Origin: Ferribacterium limneticum
Lineage (GTDB): Bacteria > Pseudomonadota > Gammaproteobacteria > Burkholderiales > Rhodocyclaceae
Assembly: GCF_020510565.1 (NCBI RefSeq)
Contig: NZ_CP075189.1
Coordinates: 558,001-622,000 of the forward strand
Length of the DNA stretch: 64,000 bases
Direction: 5' to 3'
Position numbers and translations under genes: made by a program. The notes beneath the pieces are model-generated. The model saw only the letters and a program-made list of their open reading frames with translations, was not told the origin of the DNA and searched no databases. Below, piece by piece: positions 54,703-64,000 of the stretch (position 1 is its first letter; every line of letters starts with the position of its first letter).

Positions 54703-56664
54703 ATATCCACCTCCGGACAAATGATCAGCCGTGCGTTCGGAGCACGTGTTCGGCTGGTGCTGTTTTTCGTCTTTACCTGGCTGGGTGTCGCCCTGTTGCT
54801 GGCATTTTTGCTCAACGAAGGGCGGCGCGAGGCGGAACGGAAAGCCCCCTCCGACGCCCTCGGTGTTACCTCCCTGTTGGAGGCTCGCCTTGCCGCAGCG
54901 ATGCGGCGCCTCCAGGGCAACCTTGAACACCTTGCCGCCTCATTGCCCCGGGATGCTTTCAAGCCAGCAGCGGTCGGGCGCTACCGGGAAAGTGTTGTCA
55001 ATGAACTGGAGCTCTTTTCCGGACAATTTCCGGAAGTGAGCGGTTTTCGGGTCATGGATGCTGCGGGCACCCTCCTCTACGCTTCCGGCGTCGCGCTGCA
55101 GTCTCCGGGATTTGCTGATCGCAGTTATTTCAAGGCGCCAGCGGCACAGTCCGGCAATGGCCTTTATTTTTCTGAAGTGATTGCCGACAAGCTGTCTGGG
55201 CGCACATTCCTGTTTGTTATCCAGCCGGTACTTAATGCTGATGGTGGTTTGCTTGGATTGGTGGCGGCGCCGCTTGATCTGGATGTTCTGGCGAAGATAT
55301 TCGAGACGATCAACGTTGGCACAAAGGGCGTTGTTGCGATCTGGCGGGCCGATGATGGGCGGCAGATTCTGCGGCGACCGGCCGTTACAGATCAGGTTAA
55401 TCAGGTGCTGGCGAATAATCCGCTGCAGCGGCGGATCGAGTCCGGAGAAAAGCTGGGCACGATGCGCTTGCCGGCTGCACTCGAAGGGTTTGAGCGGGTT
55501 TATGCATTTCAGCGGATTGCGGACTATCCCTTGTATGTTGCTGGTGGCCTGGCGGTCGATGATTACCTGGCTGAGTGGCGCCAGACCCTTTGGGTTGCTG
55601 CTGTGTCGGCGCTCTTGCTTTTTTTGTCCCTGTCCCTCGTCCTGATTCGCTTGCTTCGTGCGGAGAACGAAGAGGAGGTGATTGCCAGAAAGTTGTCGCA
55701 AAGCGAGGCCCGCTATCGCATGCTGGCGGAAAATAGCCATGACGTTATCTGGACGCTCGATATTCCGTCACGGCGCTACACCTACGTCAGTCCCTCGATT
55801 ACCGACATGTGCGGCTATTTGCCCGAGGATGTGGTCGGCCAGTCGATCGACGCTCGCCTGACCCCGGAGTCGGCTTCGCGGCTGGCCCGGGATATTGACC
55901 AGCGCTTGCGGCGCATGGCGGCGGGTGACAAGGCGGCGAGTGTCGTGGTCAGTGAACTGGAACAGGTTTGCAAGGATGGCGAGGTTATTTCAACCGAGGT
56001 GGTTTCGAGTTATCTACAGGATGCCGATGGCGTCGCCCATACCATTCTCGGTATCACCCGCAATGTCAGCGAACGCAAGGCGGCCGAACTGGCTTTGCGC
56101 GAAACCAACCGGCAACTGCATGCACGGATCGAGGAAATCGGTCGCTTGCAGGTGGCGCTGCAGGAACTGGCCGTGCGCGACAGCCTGACTGGACTGTACA
56201 ACCGGCGCTATCTCGATGAAACGCTCGAGCGCGAGGTTTCCCGGGCGCGTCGGGAAGGGAATCCGCTGGCGCTGGTCATGCTCGATATCGATTATTTCAA
56301 GCGGGTTAACGACACCTACGGCCATCAGGTGGGTGATGAGGCCTTGCGCATGCTGGCGACGACTTTGCTGGCCGATGTCCGGACGGAAGACGTGGCCTGT
56401 CGTTATGGTGGTGAGGAATTCCTTATCCTGCTGCCCAATATGCCGCTGGAGACGGCTATCCAGCGGGCCGAAGCCTGGCGACAGGCGATCGAGGAGTTGT
56501 CCGTTGCCCTTGGCAACTTCCATATCACATTTACCATTTCCCTCGGGGTGGCGGCCTATCCCGAGCACGGCAAAACACCGGACGACCTGACCCGCTGCGC
56601 CGATCAGGCGCTCTATCGGGCCAAGCGCGAAGGCCGTAACCAGGTTTCCGTCTTTTCCGCCTGA
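54697..56664 (+). CDS. Membrane diguanylate cyclase with PAS domain
   Basis: 655 residues. TM1 (about 20-42), periplasmic dCache-like sensor (about 50-290), TM2 (about 295-320), PAS domain (about 335-460), GGDEF domain (about 490-650). The active site is GGEEF in RYGGEEFLILLP, and the inhibitory I-site RxxD is seen as RTED five residues before it. It should make c-di-GMP, with product feedback. Alternative start at 54721. Stands alone. Confidence 0.9.
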   Translation: MGISTSGQMISRAFGARVRLVLFFVFTWLGVALLLAFLLNEGRREAERKAPSDALGVTSLLEARLAAAMRRLQGNLEHLAASLPRDAFKPAAVGRYRESVVNELELFSGQFPEVSGFRVMDAAGTLLYASGVALQSPGFADRSYFKAPAAQSGNGLYFSEVIADKLSGRTFLFVIQPVLNADGGLLGLVAAPLDLDVLAKIFETINVGTKGVVAIWRADDGRQILRRPAVTDQVNQVLANNPLQRRIESGEKLGTMRLPAALEGFERVYAFQRIADYPLYVAGGLAVDDYLAEWRQTLWVAAVSALLLFLSLSLVLIRLLRAENEEEVIARKLSQSEARYRMLAENSHDVIWTLDIPSRRYTYVSPSITDMCGYLPEDVVGQSIDARLTPESASRLARDIDQRLRRMAAGDKAASVVVSELEQVCKDGEVISTEVVSSYLQDADGVAHTILGITRNVSERKAAELALRETNRQLHARIEEIGRLQVALQELAVRDSLTGLYNRRYLDETLEREVSRARREGNPLALVMLDIDYFKRVNDTYGHQVGDEALRMLATTLLADVRTEDVACRYGGEEFLILLPNMPLETAIQRAEAWRQAIEELSVALGNFHITFTISLGVAAYPEHGKTPDDLTRCADQALYRAKREGRNQVSVFSA

Positions 56665-56925
56665 TTCTGCGGTGGCCGGCTAAATGCCGGATCGGTGGCT
56701 TCTTCGCCGCGCACATTCCACTTTTTACCACGTCGGCATGCGTTGCCCGGGAATGTTTTTGATTTGCCTCAACTCCTGATAAGTCACTTTAAGTGTCAAT
56801 GTTCTTGCATTGATTTTTAAGGATAATTTTTCTCAAAATCTGTCGCGAAAAATAACCGTAAGTCCTTGTTGCGTAAGAAAAAATCCCAATTTCTCGCTTG
56901 ACTGAGCAGTGTTGTTGTTCTAAAG
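56665..56925. other. AT-rich region before mraZ
   Basis: No gene. AT-rich stretch from about 56770 to 56890, consistent with a promoter zone for the division cluster. Confidence 0.45.
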
Positions 56926-56960
56926 TGGGAAAACGTGTTGAAAAGTGGGTAAACGGGGGC
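56926..56960 (+). promoter_or_regulatory. MraZ-type operator (TGGGN repeats)
   Basis: TGGGA, TGTTG, TGGGT and GGGGC at 56926, 56936, 56946 and 56956: exact 10-base steps with 5-base spacers, just before mraZ. MraZ binds such repeats in other bacteria and represses its own cluster. Confidence 0.65.
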
Positions 56961-56970
56961 GAGACGAGAG

Positions 56971-57417
56971 ATGTTCGAAGGCGCGGCGGCACTAAATCTG
57001 GATGCGAAGGGACGGCTTGCCATACCGGCAAGACACCGTGAGTCCCTGCTCGCCGCCAGTGAGGGCGCCCTGGTCCTGACGGCGCATCCGCATCGCTGCC
57101 TGCTGCTTTACCCGTCGCCGGCCTGGCAGCCGATCCGCGAGCAGATCCTCAAGGCCTCAAGCCTTGATCCGCGTTCGGCCTCGATCAAGCGTGTGCTGGT
57201 CGGTAATGCCCGTACCGAAGAACTGGATTCTGCTGGCCGCATCTTGGTCGCGCCAGAGTTGCGTGAGTACGCCAAGTTCGAAAAGACCGTCTATCTGGTC
57301 GGTATGGGGACGCATTTCGAAATCTGGAGCGAGGCGGGCTGGAAACAGCAAAACGACCTGGCTGCCGAAGCACTGTCCGGAGATTTGCCGCCGGGCTTCG
57401 GGGATCTTGTCCTGTGA
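56971..57417 (+). CDS. mraZ: Division/cell-wall cluster regulator MraZ
   Basis: 148 residues, two AbrB/MraZ-fold repeats ([16 protein letters not shown] at 9-24 and [17 protein letters not shown] near 85-101). It acts as a ring-shaped DNA-binding repressor of the dcw genes. Stop overlaps rsmH (GTGA). Confidence 0.95.
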   Translation: MFEGAAALNLDAKGRLAIPARHRESLLAASEGALVLTAHPHRCLLLYPSPAWQPIREQILKASSLDPRSASIKRVLVGNARTEELDSAGRILVAPELREYAKFEKTVYLVGMGTHFEIWSEAGWKQQNDLAAEALSGDLPPGFGDLVL

Positions 57418-58340
57418 CCCGCGGTGCCGCCCATGTGACGGTACTGCTCGAGGAGGCGGTGGATGCGCTGGCGATCAAAGCCGACGGCATCTACGTTGAC
57501 GCCACCTTCGGGCGCGGTGGCCATAGCCGCCGGATTCTTTCCGCGCTGAATGAAAAAGGCCGCTTGGTGGCGGTCGACCGTGACCCGCAGGCAATTGCCG
57601 CGGGTGCGGCTATCGATGATTCCCGGTTTTTGCTCGTGCACCGCGCTTTCGGCGAACTGGCCGAGGCGGCGGACGAGGCTGGTGTAAGTGATGTTGATGG
57701 GGTTTTGTTTGATGTAGGGGTGTCGTCGCCGCAAATCGACGACGGGGAGCGCGGCTTCAGCTTTCGTTACGACGCGCCGCTCGATATGCGTATGGATACG
57801 ACGCAGGGCGAGACGGCGGCCGAGTGGCTGGCGCGGGCCGAGATAAGAGACATCACGGAGGTCATTAGAAATTATGGCGAAGAACGGTTTGCTTTCCAGA
57901 TTGCAAAGAAGGTTGTGGCTGCTCGGGTCGAACAACCTATTGTCACAACAGGTCAGTTCGCGGCCCTCGTACGCGAGACCGTGCGCACCCGTGAGCCAGG
58001 GCAGGACCCGGCGACGCGCAGCTTTCAAGCTCTACGGATTCATATCAATCAAGAACTCCGCCAGCTGGAGATAGCCCTGCCGCAGGCGCTCGGCTTGCTG
58101 AAGCCGGGTGGCCGACTGGTCGTGATCTGTTTTCACTCGCTCGAAGACCGCATCGTCAAGAATTTCATGCGCAACGAGTCGGTTGCCGATGATCTGCCCA
58201 AGGGTTTGCCGCTACGGGCTGACCAGCTGCCGAAGCCGAAGCTGCGCCTGGTCGGCAAGCCCTTCAAGCCCTCCGCGGCGGAAGTCAGTGCCAATCCGCG
58301 GGCGCGCAGCGCCGTCATGCGCGTGGCTGAAAAACTGTAA
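57414..58340 (+). CDS. rsmH: 16S rRNA (cytosine(1402)-N(4))-methyltransferase
   Basis: 308 residues from a GTG at 57414. [15 protein letters not shown] is the SAM-binding motif; [15 protein letters not shown] and the C-terminal [15 protein letters not shown] are family signatures. Methylates C1402 in the ribosomal P site. Coupled to mraZ and ftsL by short overlaps. Confidence 0.96.
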   Translation: MTRGAAHVTVLLEEAVDALAIKADGIYVDATFGRGGHSRRILSALNEKGRLVAVDRDPQAIAAGAAIDDSRFLLVHRAFGELAEAADEAGVSDVDGVLFDVGVSSPQIDDGERGFSFRYDAPLDMRMDTTQGETAAEWLARAEIRDITEVIRNYGEERFAFQIAKKVVAARVEQPIVTTGQFAALVRETVRTREPGQDPATRSFQALRIHINQELRQLEIALPQALGLLKPGGRLVVICFHSLEDRIVKNFMRNESVADDLPKGLPLRADQLPKPKLRLVGKPFKPSAAEVSANPRARSAVMRVAEKL

Positions 58341-58597
58341 TGCTGCGTTTCAATGTGATCCTTCTCATGATCGTCGTCTTTTGCGCCCTTGGTGTGGTGA
58401 CCTCCCAGCACCGGGCGCGCAAGCTGTTCCAAGCGCTAGAGACGGAGCAGGAGCGGGCGCGCCAGCTTGATGTCGAATACGGCCAATTGCAGCTCGAGAT
58501 GTCGACCTGGGCCAACCATCCACGGATCGAAAAGATCGCTCGCGAGCGTCTGCACATGGTGACGCCGAATTCGGCAGTTCCCAAGGGGGCGCGCTGA
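58340..58597 (+). CDS. ftsL: Cell division protein FtsL
   Basis: 85 residues: one membrane helix (3-22), then a coiled coil (about 28-60, FQALETEQERARQLDVEYGQ), and the conserved end PRIEKIARERLHM. Works with FtsB/FtsQ to activate septal synthesis. Overlaps rsmH (TAATG) and ftsI by one base. Confidence 0.93.
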   Translation: MLRFNVILLMIVVFCALGVVTSQHRARKLFQALETEQERARQLDVEYGQLQLEMSTWANHPRIEKIARERLHMVTPNSAVPKGAR

Positions 58598-60345
58598 TGG
58601 TCGTGCGTCGTCGCCCGCAACGCGGTCACCGTTTTACCGAAAGCCCGGTGCTGCAACTAGCCTTGCAGGGCTGGCGTTCGCGCACCGTGGGGCTGCTGCT
58701 AATGGCGGCCTTTCTGGCCCTCGTGGCGCGCGGCTTCTATTTGCAGGTCATCAATAATGACTTCCTGCAGCAAAAGGGTGATTCGCGCTATCTGCGCGAC
58801 ATTGAGATTTCCGCCTCGCGCGGCAAGATCGTCGATCGCAACGGCGACATGCTGGCCGTGTCGACGCCGATGAAGACGATCTGGGCGATTCCCGCCGATG
58901 CGCGGACGATGAACGGCGAGCAGAAGCGCCAGCTGGCCGGCATGCTCGACATGAACGTGCGCGAGCTCGACGGCAAGATCGCCTCGGAAAAGACTTTTAC
59001 CTTCGTCAAGCGTCAGGTTTCGCCGGAGACGGCTGATCGCATCGGCGCCCAGAAATTCCCCGGCGTGCATCAGGAAAAGGAATATCGCCGCTTTTACCCG
59101 ACCGGCGACATGACGGCGCACATCGTTGGTTTTACCGGCGTGGACGACAAGGGTCTGGAAGGCGTCGAGCTGGCTTTCCAGAACAGCCTGCTTGGCCGTC
59201 CGGGCAGTCGCACGGTGATTCGTGATCGGCGCGGCAATATCGTCGAGGACGTCGGCGCGACCAAGCCGCCGCAAGATGGCAAGGATGTCCGTCTGGCGCT
59301 CGACTCGAAGATTCAGTACCTCGCTTTCAGTCAGCTCAAGGCGGCGGTCGAGGCCAACAATGCCAAGGCTGGCGGCGCCATCGTCATCGATGCGCGGACC
59401 GGCGAAATCCTCGCCCTGGCCAACTGGCCGACTTACAACCCGAACAACCGCGAGCGCCTGTCCGGGGCGCAATTGCGCAATCGCGCGATTACCGACACTT
59501 TCGAGCCGGGGTCGGTGATGAAGCCGTTTACGGCGGCGCTGGCGCTGGAAAAAGGCAAGGTTCGTTTCGACACGATCATCAATTGCGCACCGGGCCGGAT
59601 GACGATCGGCAGCGCGACCATTTCCGATGCCCATCCGCATGGTGCCCTGAGCGTCGCCGAGGTCATCCAGAAATCCTCCAACGTCGGTACGGCCAAGATT
59701 GCGCTGGGTTTCCCGCCGAAAGAGATGTGGGAAATGTTCGACAGCATCGGCTTCGGTCAGATGCCGAATCTCGGTTTCCCGGGCGAGGTCAATGGCCGCC
59801 TGCGGCCGTGGAAGAACTGGCGGCCGATCGAGCAGGCGACGATGTCCTACGGTCACGGCATTGCGGTCAGCCTGGTGCAGCTAGCCCGGGCCTACACGGT
59901 TTTTGCCCACGACGGCGAACTTATGCCGCTGTCGCTGACCAGGATCGACGACGCGCCGCCGCATGGTGTCCGCGTCTTCTCGCCGCAGACCATGCGTGAA
60001 TTGCGCATCATGCTCGAAATGGCCGTTCAGCCCGAAGGCACGGCGCCCAAGGCGCGCGTTGCCGGCTATCGCGTCGGCGGCAAGACGGGGACGGCCTACA
60101 AGATCGAAGGCGGTGTTTATGCCCGCAAATACGTCGCTTCCTTCGTCGGCATCGCGCCGATCAGCGATCCACGTCTGGTCGTCGCCGTGATGATTGACGA
60201 GCCGACCGGCGGCGCCCACTACGGCGGCGACGTGGCTGGTCCGGCTTTTTCGCAGATCGTCGGCGGTGCCTTGCGCACGCTTGGCGTGCCGCCGGATGCG
60301 CCGATCCAGGTGGCCGATGCATCGAGCGGAAAGGGCAAGCTGTGA
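58597..60345 (+). CDS. ftsI: Septal peptidoglycan transpeptidase FtsI (PBP3)
   Basis: 582 residues. N-terminal membrane anchor (about 28-48), pedestal domain with ISASRGKIVDRNG, transpeptidase with Ser in EPGSVMKPF (SxxK), KSSNVG (SxN) and GGKTGTAYK (KTG). Cross-links septal wall in the periplasm. Overlaps murE by 4 nt. Confidence 0.96.
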   Translation: MVVRRRPQRGHRFTESPVLQLALQGWRSRTVGLLLMAAFLALVARGFYLQVINNDFLQQKGDSRYLRDIEISASRGKIVDRNGDMLAVSTPMKTIWAIPADARTMNGEQKRQLAGMLDMNVRELDGKIASEKTFTFVKRQVSPETADRIGAQKFPGVHQEKEYRRFYPTGDMTAHIVGFTGVDDKGLEGVELAFQNSLLGRPGSRTVIRDRRGNIVEDVGATKPPQDGKDVRLALDSKIQYLAFSQLKAAVEANNAKAGGAIVIDARTGEILALANWPTYNPNNRERLSGAQLRNRAITDTFEPGSVMKPFTAALALEKGKVRFDTIINCAPGRMTIGSATISDAHPHGALSVAEVIQKSSNVGTAKIALGFPPKEMWEMFDSIGFGQMPNLGFPGEVNGRLRPWKNWRPIEQATMSYGHGIAVSLVQLARAYTVFAHDGELMPLSLTRIDDAPPHGVRVFSPQTMRELRIMLEMAVQPEGTAPKARVAGYRVGGKTGTAYKIEGGVYARKYVASFVGIAPISDPRLVVAVMIDEPTGGAHYGGDVAGPAFSQIVGGALRTLGVPPDAPIQVADASSGKGKL

Positions 60346-61829
60346 GCAGTCCGCGCCAACTTCTCGACCGCCTCGAAGCCATGGGCGTCACACCGACCGG
60401 CGTTGCTGACGACAGCCGTCAGGTCCAGCCGGGCGATCTCTTCCTGGCTTATCCGGGCGATCTGGCCGATGGCCGTCGCTACATCGCCGATGCGCTGGAA
60501 CGTGGCGCCGTGGCCGTCTTCTGGCAGCCGGGTGGCGATTTCAATTTTGGGCAAAATTTCGGGTTGACCGTAGCAAACCTGCCGGTCGATGCCCTACGCC
60601 CGCTGGCCGGCCCGCTCGCCCACACCGTCTATGGCCATCCGAGCGAAGGGTTGTCGTTGATCGCCATCACCGGCACCAACGGCAAAACGACGATCAGCCA
60701 GTGCCTGGCCCATGCCTACCCGAAACCCTGCGCCATCATCGGCACGCTCGGCGCCGGCTTCCCCGAAGCGCTGACCGAAACCGGTTTCACGACGCCGGAA
60801 GCGACGACTCTGATGCGCTATCTGGCCGGCTTCCGTGCCGCTGGTGCGGCCGCCTGCGCCCTTGAGGCCAGCTCGATCGGCATCGAAGAGGGCCGGATGA
60901 ACGGCGCCCGCGTCGATGTCGCCGTGTTCACCAACATGACGCGCGACCACCTCGACTACCACGGCACGATGGATGCCTACGCCGAGGCCAAGAAAAAGCT
61001 CTTCCACTGGCCGCGTCTGCGCACGGCGATCATCAATCTCGACGACGAGTTCGGTCGCCTGCTGTCGCGCGAAACGACGGCCATGCGCATTCTCGGCTAC
61101 GCCATCGGCGAACAGCGGCGCGATTATCCGGCGCTGGTGCGCGCCGAAAACCTCGTCGACACCCCGTTCGGTCAGCGTTTCAGCCTGGTCCTGCCGAATG
61201 GCCGGGCTACCGTCGAAACCGTTCTGGTCGGTCGCTACAACATCTCCAACCTGCTCGCCATCGCCGCCGTGCTGCACGACGCTGGCGTGCAGGCTTCCGA
61301 AGTGGCGCGTCGCCTGTCCGAACTGACGGCACCGCCGGGCCGCATGGAATGCCTTGGCGGCCAGGGCGAACCGCTCGTCGTCGTCGATTACTCGCATACC
61401 CCCGATGCCCTGGAAAACGCCCTCGTCGCCCTGCGCCCCGTCGCCGAGTCGCGCGGCGGCAAACTGGTCGTCGTCTTCGGCTGCGGTGGCGACCGCGATC
61501 CCGGCAAGCGCCCGCTGATGGGCGCATTAGCCGAACGCCTGGCCGACCGCGTGCTGGTCACCAGCGACAATCCGCGCAGTGAGCAGCCGCAGGCCATCAT
61601 CGACGCCATCGTCGCCGGCATGAAGCTGGCCGAGGTCGAAGCCGATCGCGCCGTCGCCATCGAGCGCGTCATCGGCGAGGCTGACGTCAGTGACGTCGTC
61701 TTGCTTGCCGGCAAGGGCCACGAAACCTATCAGGAAATTTCCGGTGTTCGTCACCATTTTTCCGACATCGAGCAGGCTGCCGCCGCCCTGGCCCTGCGTC
61801 GAACCAATCACAAGGAGGAGGCAGCATGA
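60342..61829 (+). CDS. murE: UDP-MurNAc-tripeptide (meso-DAP) ligase
   Basis: 495 residues from a GTG at 60342. ATP-binding ITGTNGKTTISQ (about 108), and SDNPRSEQPQ near 408, where DNPR selects meso-diaminopimelate. Near residues 66-78 the segment FNFGQNFGLTVAN is encoded by a dispersed repeat copy; relatives have a different, slightly shorter linker there as I recall. The insertion is in the N-terminal uridine-binding domain and leaves the frame open. Confidence 0.95.
   Translation: MSSPRQLLDRLEAMGVTPTGVADDSRQVQPGDLFLAYPGDLADGRRYIADALERGAVAVFWQPGGDFNFGQNFGLTVANLPVDALRPLAGPLAHTVYGHPSEGLSLIAITGTNGKTTISQCLAHAYPKPCAIIGTLGAGFPEALTETGFTTPEATTLMRYLAGFRAAGAAACALEASSIGIEEGRMNGARVDVAVFTNMTRDHLDYHGTMDAYAEAKKKLFHWPRLRTAIINLDDEFGRLLSRETTAMRILGYAIGEQRRDYPALVRAENLVDTPFGQRFSLVLPNGRATVETVLVGRYNISNLLAIAAVLHDAGVQASEVARRLSELTAPPGRMECLGGQGEPLVVVDYSHTPDALENALVALRPVAESRGGKLVVVFGCGGDRDPGKRPLMGALAERLADRVLVTSDNPRSEQPQAIIDAIVAGMKLAEVEADRAVAIERVIGEADVSDVVLLAGKGHETYQEISGVRHHFSDIEQAAAALALRRTNHKEEAA
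60537..60574 (-). repeat. Dispersed repeat copy 7, inside murE
   Basis: On the minus strand: TGCTACGGTCAACCCGAAA then TTTTGCCCAAAATTGAAAT. Compared with copy 1, only a few bases differ over 38. It is the only copy in the opposite orientation, and it is read in frame as part of MurE. Confidence 0.72.
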
Positions 61830-63193
61830 AGTGGCTGCTCTCACAGGTCGCCCAGGCGACCCATGGCCGTCTGATCGGCGGCGACGTCGATATCACCGGC
61901 GTGTCGACCGACACACGTACTGTCGCCGAAGGCCAGTTGTTCATCGCCCTGAGCGGCGAACGTTTCGACGCCCATGATTTTCTCGATCAGGCCGTGGCGG
62001 CGGGCGCCGTCGCCCTGCTCGTCGCCGATGAAAGCAAGGTGCCGGCAGGCGTGTCCGCCGTTGTTGTCGATGACACCCGTCTCGCCCTCGGCCGTTTCGC
62101 CGCCGCCTGGCGCGCCCAGTTCACGCTGCCGGTGATTGCCGTGACCGGCTCAAACGGCAAGACGACGACCAAGGAAATGGTCGCTGCGATTCTCAAGGCC
62201 GCCTTTGGCGCCGCCGTGTTGTCCACGCGCGGCAACCTCAACAACGATATCGGCCTGCCGCTGACCCTGCTCGGCCTGCGTCTCTCGCATCGTGCCGCCG
62301 TCATCGAGATGGGCATGAATCATCCCGGCGAAATCGCCTATCTGGCGCCGATTGGCGCGCCGACCGTGGCGCTGGTCACCAACGCTCAGCGCGCCCACCT
62401 CGAAGGCATGGGCGACCTCGATGAAGTGGCGCGCGAAAAGGGCAGCATTTTCGCTGGCCTGCAGCCGAACGGCATCGCCGTGATCAACGCCGACGATGCC
62501 TACGCAAGTTTCTGGTGCAGCCAGGCCGCGCCGCATGCCGTGCGGACTTTCGCTATCGACCACGCCGCTGATGTGCGCGGCACCGTGCGCCAGCACGGTC
62601 TGGAAATCGCCATCGAACTGACCGCGCCGGAAGGCGAAGCAGCGATCACGCTGCATATCCCCGGTCGCCACAATGCCCGCAACGCCGTCGCCGCTGCCGC
62701 TGCCTGTCTTGCGGCCGGCGTGCCGATGGCCGCCGTGGCGGCAGGTCTGGAGGCTTTCTCGGGGGTCAAGGGCCGTCTGCAGCGGCGGGCCGGCAACAAG
62801 GGCGCCGAAATTCTCGACGACACCTATAACGCCAACCCCGATTCGGTCCGCGCCGGCATCGACGTGCTGGCCGCCACCATCGGTCGCAAGCTCTTCGTGC
62901 TCGGTGACATGGGCGAAATCGGCGAGGCCAGCGGCCAGTACCACGACGAAATCGGCGGCTATGCCAAGAGCCAGGGCATCGACCGTTTGTTTGCCCTCGG
63001 CGATGCCTCGCAACTGGCCGTCCGCAACTTCGGCGAAGGGGCCCGGCATTTCTGCAACATCGAAAAGCTGATTGCTGCGGTCGACAAGGAATTGGGCCCG
63101 GAAACCACAGTGCTGGTCAAGGGCTCGCGCTTTATGAAAATGGAACGTGTGGTCGATGCGCTGGCCGCGCCGGCCGCCGAGGAGAAACACTGA
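61826..63193 (+). CDS. murF: UDP-MurNAc-tripeptide-D-Ala-D-Ala ligase
   Basis: 455 residues. ATP-binding [13 protein letters not shown] (about 105-117), central [11 protein letters not shown]-terminal [10 protein letters not shown]. Adds D-Ala-D-Ala to complete the pentapeptide precursor. Overlaps murE by 4 nt and mraY by 1 nt. Confidence 0.96.
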   Translation: MKWLLSQVAQATHGRLIGGDVDITGVSTDTRTVAEGQLFIALSGERFDAHDFLDQAVAAGAVALLVADESKVPAGVSAVVVDDTRLALGRFAAAWRAQFTLPVIAVTGSNGKTTTKEMVAAILKAAFGAAVLSTRGNLNNDIGLPLTLLGLRLSHRAAVIEMGMNHPGEIAYLAPIGAPTVALVTNAQRAHLEGMGDLDEVAREKGSIFAGLQPNGIAVINADDAYASFWCSQAAPHAVRTFAIDHAADVRGTVRQHGLEIAIELTAPEGEAAITLHIPGRHNARNAVAAAAACLAAGVPMAAVAAGLEAFSGVKGRLQRRAGNKGAEILDDTYNANPDSVRAGIDVLAATIGRKLFVLGDMGEIGEASGQYHDEIGGYAKSQGIDRLFALGDASQLAVRNFGEGARHFCNIEKLIAAVDKELGPETTVLVKGSRFMKMERVVDALAAPAAEEKH

Positions 63194-64000
63194 TGCTGCT
63201 GGCTCTTGCCCAATGGCTCGCCCAGGACGTTCGCTTCTTCAACGTCTTTAACTACATCACGCTGCGTACCGTGCTGGCGACGCTGACGGCACTGCTTATC
63301 TCGTTTGCCGCCGGCCCCGGCGTCATCCGCTGGCTGGCCGCCAAGAAGATCGGTCAGGCAGTGCGCACCGACGGACCGCAAACCCATCTCGTCAAATCCG
63401 GCACGCCGACCATGGGCGGTGTGCTGATCCTGATCTCGATCGGCATCACGACGCTGTTGTGGGGTGACCTGAGCAACAAGTACGTGTGGACGGTGCTCGT
63501 CGTTACGCTCGGTTTTGGCATCGTCGGCTGGTACGACGACTGGAAAAAGGTCGTTTATCGTGACCCGAATGGCCTGGCCAGTCGGTGGAAATTCTTCTGG
63601 CAATCGGTGCTCGGCCTCGGAGCCGCGCTCTTCCTCGCCTACTCGGCCAAGTCGGGGGCGCAGACCGAACTGATCGTGCCCTTCTTCAAGACCATCGCCT
63701 ACCCGCTCGGCATCGTCGGTTTCATCACGCTGACCTACTTCGTCATCGTCGGCACCAGCAACGCGGTCAATCTGACCGACGGCCTCGACGGCCTCGCCAT
63801 CATGCCGACCGTCATGATCGCCGGCGCCTTCGCCATCTTCGCCTACGTCACCGGCCACGCCGGGCTCGCCAAGTACCTGCTCATTCCCTACGTGCCGGGG
63901 GCGGGCGAGTTGTGCATCCTGCTCGGCGCCATTGCCGGGGCGGGGCTCGGCTTCCTGTGGTTCAACGCTTACCCGGCCGAAGTGTTCATGGGTGACGTCG
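63193..64000 (+). CDS. mraY: Phospho-MurNAc-pentapeptide transferase (cut at window end)
   Basis: First 269 codons. Multi-pass membrane enzyme that makes lipid I. The motifs [17 protein letters not shown] and [13 protein letters not shown] are complete; the last is a catalytic site. Truncation is only the window edge. Confidence 0.95.
   Translation, partial: MLLALAQWLAQDVRFFNVFNYITLRTVLATLTALLISFAAGPGVIRWLAAKKIGQAVRTDGPQTHLVKSGTPTMGGVLILISIGITTLLWGDLSNKYVWTVLVVTLGFGIVGWYDDWKKVVYRDPNGLASRWKFFWQSVLGLGAALFLAYSAKSGAQTELIVPFFKTIAYPLGIVGFITLTYFVIVGTSNAVNLTDGLDGLAIMPTVMIAGAFAIFAYVTGHAGLAKYLLIPYVPGAGELCILLGAIAGAGLGFLWFNAYPAEVFMGDV

Noticed and set aside
62150-63190. 346-codon minus-strand frame opposite murF
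   Set aside because: Shadow of murF, no recognisable protein features.
1-64000. CRISPR array or rRNA operon
   Set aside because: No regularly spaced direct repeats of CRISPR type and no rRNA-like sequence were seen; the island's repeats are short integrase-type motifs.

Overview
The window looks like a chromosomal segment of a freshwater or sediment betaproteobacterium of the Rhodocyclaceae (Dechloromonas/Azonexus-like). This is inferred from the high-GC backbone, the gene orders glyQ-glyS-gmhB-plsC, miaB-phoH-ybeY-corC-lnt and mraZ-rsmH-ftsL-ftsI-murE-murF-mraY, a periplasmic nitrate reductase operon (napDABC), and protein sequences typical of that family. No taxonomic search was run.

Left backbone (1-16145): a minus-strand run of a SprT/YgjP-like metallopeptidase (cut by the window edge), plsC, gmhB, glyS and glyQ; then msrA, a lytic transglycosylase with a long leader, an alpha/beta hydrolase, a metallo-beta-lactamase-fold hydrolase and a chemoreceptor; then lnt, corC, ybeY, phoH and miaB, ending in a tRNA-Met(CAU) gene.

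Genomic island (about 16146-40010, roughly 24 kb): a P4-type integrase gene lies next to the tRNA. Identical spaced ACGGGTAA motifs occur at both ends, and a degraded copy of the tRNA 3' end followed by a terminator marks the right end. Inside are a satellite-like replication and control part (two inovirus Gp2/YagK-YfjJ-type proteins and an AlpA-like protein), a recombination part (DUF932 protein, YqaJ exonuclease, a metal-binding/RDF-like protein), a small XRE repressor, a lipoprotein, and a 13-kb block of minus-strand genes that reads as an anti-phage defence cluster. That block holds an XRE-ImmA peptidase pair, AbiH coupled to a CoiA-nuclease/coiled-coil/HAD fusion, a WYL regulator of the CapW/BrxR type coupled to a 2105-residue DUF4011-helicase-nuclease protein with a GreA-like C-terminus, and a PIN-domain protein. 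No conjugation genes are seen, so the island is probably mobilised by others or resident.

Right of the island (40123-45189) is a compact glycan operon: UDP-glucuronate decarboxylase, a membrane GT2 glycosyltransferase, a GtrA flippase, an unknown membrane protein and an ArnT/GT39-like transferase. The backbone then resumes with ahpF-ahpC, napDABC behind a perfect FNR box, an HU gene, a UbiH-type hydroxylase, dsbC, a diguanylate cyclase and the start of the division/cell-wall cluster behind a MraZ-type operator; mraY runs off the end.

A short dispersed repeat (core CCACGGTCAACCGGAAAAA) occurs seven times in the backbone and never in the island. Five copies are intergenic. Two are in frame inside phoH and murE, where the element is read in the same frame and yields an LTV-containing peptide.
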